In this document: positions 42,456 through 45,065 of the stretch, piece by piece
Numbering within the stretch: the first letter of the stretch is position 1
Layout: the number at the start of each line of letters is the position of its first letter
Assembly: GCA_944384925.1 (NCBI GenBank)
Contig: CALWVF010000034.1
Location: 1 to 45,065 of the forward strand
Length of the DNA: 45,065 nucleotides
Source of the DNA: an uncultured Clostridia bacterium
GTDB taxonomy: Bacteria; Bacillota; Clostridia; Oscillospirales; Acutalibacteraceae
Direction of reading: 5' to 3'
Made by a program: the position numbers and the translations under genes
The notes under the pieces: generated by a model
What the model was told of the DNA's origin: nothing
The model's database searches: none
What the model saw: only the letters and a program-made list of their open reading frames with translations

Positions 42456-43193
42456 ATGGTTAAGGAAGGAAAATCTGATTTGCAAGATTATATTAGGGGT
42501 GTAAAAAATGGTATTCCTGTTTGCTTAGGGTATTTACCAATAGCTTTTGCGTTTGGAGTAGCAGTATCCAATAAGGATTACCCGTTATGGATGGCAATGG
42601 TAATGGCACTGACAAATTTTACAGGTACAGCACAGTTTGCTGCTTTAAATATGATAGCAGCAGGAAAAATGTTTTTAGATGTAGTCTTTACAGTATTTAT
42701 TGTAAATGCAAGATACATACTTATGTCAATGTCATTGTCACAAAGGTTAGAAGACAAAGTTGGTATACTGGAAAGATTGCTGCTTTCATTTTTTCATGTA
42801 GATGAAATATTTGTTATAGCAATGCAGGAAAAAGGGTATATTTCTTCAAAGTATTTTTTTGGGTTGGCGACATTTCCATACATATCATGGGGCATTGGAA
42901 CACTGCTAGGTGGTGTTATTGGAGGTGTATTACCAGAAGTAGTAGGGGTATCATTTGAAATAGCTTTATATGCAATGTTTGCTGCAATACTAATACCTGC
43001 AGCAAAGAGATCTAAGCCTATATTGTTTACAATAGCAATTTCAATAATTATAGACTGTTCATTACAGCTTGTACCGGTTGTTAAAGATTGGCCAGAAACG
43101 ATTTTGATACTTATAGCTGCAGGGATATCAGCAGTTGTTTGTGCACAAAAATATCCTGTGGATGTTGATGAAAAAGAGGAGGTGCCTGCATGA
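42456..43193 (+). CDS. azlC: branched-chain amino acid exporter subunit AzlC
   Basis: 245 residues from ATG 42456 (SD AGGAG at 42442-42446); ATG 42447 touches the SD. Polytopic membrane protein with G-I-P-V-C-L-G-Y-L-P-I-A-F-A-F-G near 20-35 and F-T-G-T-A-Q-F near 53-59, typical of the AzlC/YgaZ family. With AzlD it exports branched-chain amino acids; the exact substrate here is inferred. Overlaps azlD by 4 bases (ATGA). Confidence 0.92.
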   Translation: MVKEGKSDLQDYIRGVKNGIPVCLGYLPIAFAFGVAVSNKDYPLWMAMVMALTNFTGTAQFAALNMIAAGKMFLDVVFTVFIVNARYILMSMSLSQRLEDKVGILERLLLSFFHVDEIFVIAMQEKGYISSKYFFGLATFPYISWGIGTLLGGVIGGVLPEVVGVSFEIALYAMFAAILIPAAKRSKPILFTIAISIIIDCSLQLVPVVKDWPETILILIAAGISAVVCAQKYPVDVDEKEEVPA

Positions 43194-43513
43194 TAGATTA
43201 TAAGGGTTTGTCAATCACATTAGTAACAATGGCACTAACAGTTTATCTTTTAAGAGCGGTTCCAATGGTAGCTTTTAAAAATAAAATTGAAAATAGATTT
43301 ATAAAATCAGTGTTGGCATATTTACCATATGCTGTTATAGCTTCCATGACATTTCCGGGAGTCATCCATTGTACAGGAAATACAATTTCTGCAATAATAG
43401 GTTTTGCGGTTGCAATAATTATGGCATACTTTGATAGAAGCTTAATTTCAGTTTGTGGGGCTTCTATTGGTTGTGTATTTTTAGTAGAGATGTTTGTTAG
43501 GTATTTTGTATAA
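43190..43513 (+). CDS. azlD: branched-chain amino acid exporter subunit AzlD
   Basis: 107 residues, four hydrophobic segments, with T-V-Y-L-L-R-A-V-P near 17-25 and A-Y-L-P-Y-A-V-I-A-S-M-T-F-P near 43-56. Small partner of AzlC, translationally coupled to it. Confidence 0.9.
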   Translation: MIDYKGLSITLVTMALTVYLLRAVPMVAFKNKIENRFIKSVLAYLPYAVIASMTFPGVIHCTGNTISAIIGFAVAIIMAYFDRSLISVCGASIGCVFLVEMFVRYFV

Positions 43514-43612
43514 AGACTAAATGTTAGCGTTGCATTTATCAAGAATAATTTAAAAGTTTGATTTTGTTAATCTATAGATTTTTATCTGAAATAAGAGGTA
43601 GTGAATATTTTT

Positions 43613-45065
43613 ATGCCTATAAAAAAGAATGATGTTGTTAAACTAGAGATTACTTCAGTGGATTCTAATGGCCAAGGCATAGGTAGATATAAAGGAATGG
43701 CTGTATTTGTTCCTTTAACAACTACAGGAGATGTAGTAAATGCAAAAATATTGAAGGTTAAGAAAAATTATGCATTTGCAAAGATTGAATCTATTGTAGA
43801 TAAATCTAAGCATAGGGTAAATTCAGATTGCATGTTGTTTTCAAAGTGCGGTGGTTGTGCATTAAGACATGTTGAATATTCTGAGGAACTTAGAATAAAA
43901 GAAGAAAAAGTTAAAAATGCTATTAAAAGGATAGCAGGTTTAAACCCAGAAATAGTAAATAATATAGTAGGAGCAAAGGAATATAATTACTATAGAAATA
44001 AAGCTCAAATACCTGTTGGGGCAGATAAGGATGGAAACATACAAATAGGCTTTTTTGCAAACCATAGTCATAGAATAATAGACAGTAGTAGTTGTTTATT
44101 GCAGCCTAAAATTTTTTCAGATGTTATCGATATATTTAAGCAATGGCTTATAAATTATAATATACCTATTTATAATGAAGTTGCACATAGTGGGATAGTA
44201 AGGCATCTATATATAAGGTTGGCAGAGAAAACTAATGAACTTATGGTATGTGTTGTAATAAACAGTAATGAACTGCCATATAAAAAAGAATTGATTAAAA
44301 TGTTGAAAAATGGCATATGCAATTTAAAAACTGTTGTTGTTAATTTTAACACAGACAAAACAAATGTAATAGTTGGAAATAAATGCAAAACTATATTTGG
44401 TCCGGGATATATTATAGATGAGCTATGTGGACTAAAGTTTAAAATATCACCATTATCTTTTTACCAAGTTAATAGAAGTCAAGCGGAAATTGTTTACAAT
44501 ATAGCAAAGAGGTATGCAAGATTAGAAAAAGAAGATGTGGTGTTGGATTTATATTGTGGGACAGGAACTATAGGGCTTACGATGGCTAGCAATGTAAGTA
44601 AAGTTATAGGAGTAGAAATTATAGAGGAGTCTATAAAAGATGCAAATATTAACGCAAAAATCAATGGCATTGATAATGCACAATTTATATGTTCAGATGC
44701 AGATAAAGCTGCAAGGATGTTAAAATCCGAAAATATAAATCCTAGTGTAGTAATATTAGATCCACCTCGTAAAGGGTGTAGTATGCAGTTAATAAATACG
44801 GTTGTAGATATGGTGCCTAAAAGAATTGTATATGTATCTTGTGATCCATCTACATTGGCAAGGGATTTAAAAGTATTTGAAGAAAAAGGTTATTCAACAA
44901 AAGAAGCAACTCCTGTTGATATGTTTCCTAGAACAGCACATGTCGAAACGGTTGTCTTACTTTCCAAGGGAGAAGTCGACTCCAAGAAGGTTCGTGTGGA
45001 GTTCTCTCTGGAGGACATGGATATGTCCGGTTTCCAGAACGATGCCACCTATAGTCAGATCAAAG
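43613..45065 (+). CDS. rlmD: 23S rRNA (uracil1939-C5)-methyltransferase RlmD, open at window end
   Basis: ATG 43613, 484 codons to the window edge with no stop. N-terminal TRAM domain; Fe-S cysteines C73-x5-C79-x2-C82 and C161. SAM motif L-D-L-Y-C-G-T-G-T-I-G-L near 312-323. Catalytic Cys410 in V-S-C-D-P-S-T, and D-P-P-R-K-G-C before it. Ordinary RlmD proteins end shortly after the H-V-E-T-V-V-L-L block (residues 443-450). Here the frame continues into a segment (about 453-484) with GC-rich third positions and a sequence resembling the short ORFs at the ends of elements that insert in this gene. The core is host DNA; the tail is probably foreign. Confidence 0.92.
   Translation, partial: MPIKKNDVVKLEITSVDSNGQGIGRYKGMAVFVPLTTTGDVVNAKILKVKKNYAFAKIESIVDKSKHRVNSDCMLFSKCGGCALRHVEYSEELRIKEEKVKNAIKRIAGLNPEIVNNIVGAKEYNYYRNKAQIPVGADKDGNIQIGFFANHSHRIIDSSSCLLQPKIFSDVIDIFKQWLINYNIPIYNEVAHSGIVRHLYIRLAEKTNELMVCVVINSNELPYKKELIKMLKNGICNLKTVVVNFNTDKTNVIVGNKCKTIFGPGYIIDELCGLKFKISPLSFYQVNRSQAEIVYNIAKRYARLEKEDVVLDLYCGTGTIGLTMASNVSKVIGVEIIEESIKDANINAKINGIDNAQFICSDADKAARMLKSENINPSVVILDPPRKGCSMQLINTVVDMVPKRIVYVSCDPSTLARDLKVFEEKGYSTKEATPVDMFPRTAHVETVVLLSKGEVDSKKVRVEFSLEDMDMSGFQNDATYSQIK
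44940..45065 (+). mobile_element. probable integration junction in the 3' end of rlmD
   Basis: Base composition changes abruptly after about 44960: codons switch to GTC, TCC, AAG, CTG, GAG and GAC, unlike the AT-rich body of the gene. The encoded V-E-F-S-L-E-D-M-D-M-S-G-F segment is, from memory, typical of sequence adjoining integrative elements at rlmD (rumA). The crossover is likely within the codons for H-V-E-T-V-V-L-L-S. The element itself lies outside the window. Confidence 0.6.

Noticed and set aside
1-45065. CRISPR arrays, insertion sequences, restriction or retron systems
   Set aside because: No regularly spaced long repeats, no transposase-like frame and no defence genes were recognised in the window.

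Overview
The window is a very AT-rich stretch of a low-GC, endospore-forming Firmicute, most likely a member of the Clostridia. The main evidence is the complete spoIIIAA-AH operon, a division cluster with SpoVD- and SpoVE-like genes, and the Clostridia-type order nusB / tsaD-like / xseA / xseB / ispA / dxs / tlyA / nadK / recN. Nearly every gene is on the + strand; ligA is the only convincing minus-strand gene. TTG and GTG starts are common and usually follow strong Shine-Dalgarno (SD) sites.

Layout. Bases 1-360 look like the end of an integrated element abutting a tRNA-Ser(CGA): the tRNA is intact from the anticodon loop to CCA, but its 5' half does not fit. Bases 361-4138 hold accessory genes: one membrane-anchored orphan and three small secreted proteins that look like paralogues of one another. 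A consensus sigma-A promoter then opens ylxM-ffh-rpsP-khpA-rimM-trmD (4242-7955). Next come a stand-alone HPr gene (8248-8511) and uvrC-rsmD-coaD plus a coiled-coil gene (8585-12003). The mraZ-led division cluster runs from 12244 to 23724: mraZ, rsmH, ftsL, spoVD/ftsI, mraY, spoVE/ftsW, murG, murA, ftsQ, ftsZ. It lacks murB, murC, murD, murE, murF and ftsA. A possible fourth member of the secreted family (23921-24334) converges on ligA across a bidirectional terminator. spoIIIAA-AH follows (26652-31705), then a structured leader and the nine-gene nusB-to-recN region (31992-41028), rpsF-ssb-rpsR (41180-42247), azlC-azlD, and rlmD, which is still open at the window end.

How the parts work together. 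The core is housekeeping: protein targeting and ribosome assembly (ffh, rpsP, rimM, trmD, rsmD, tlyA, rlmD), peptidoglycan synthesis and division, DNA repair (uvrC, ligA, xseAB, recN), isoprenoid precursors (dxs, ispA), NADP and CoA synthesis, and the mother-cell channel of sporulation. The accessory interest is concentrated in three places: (1) both window ends, where chromosome meets probable mobile DNA (tRNA-Ser on the left, the 3' end of rlmD on the right); (2) the secreted-protein family, whose first member appears to start at an ATA codon; and (3) the leader upstream of nusB, where a promoter, a 9-codon ORF, alternative hairpins and a terminator lie in front of the gene for an antitermination factor.

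All assignments come from reading sequence and motifs. No database search was run.
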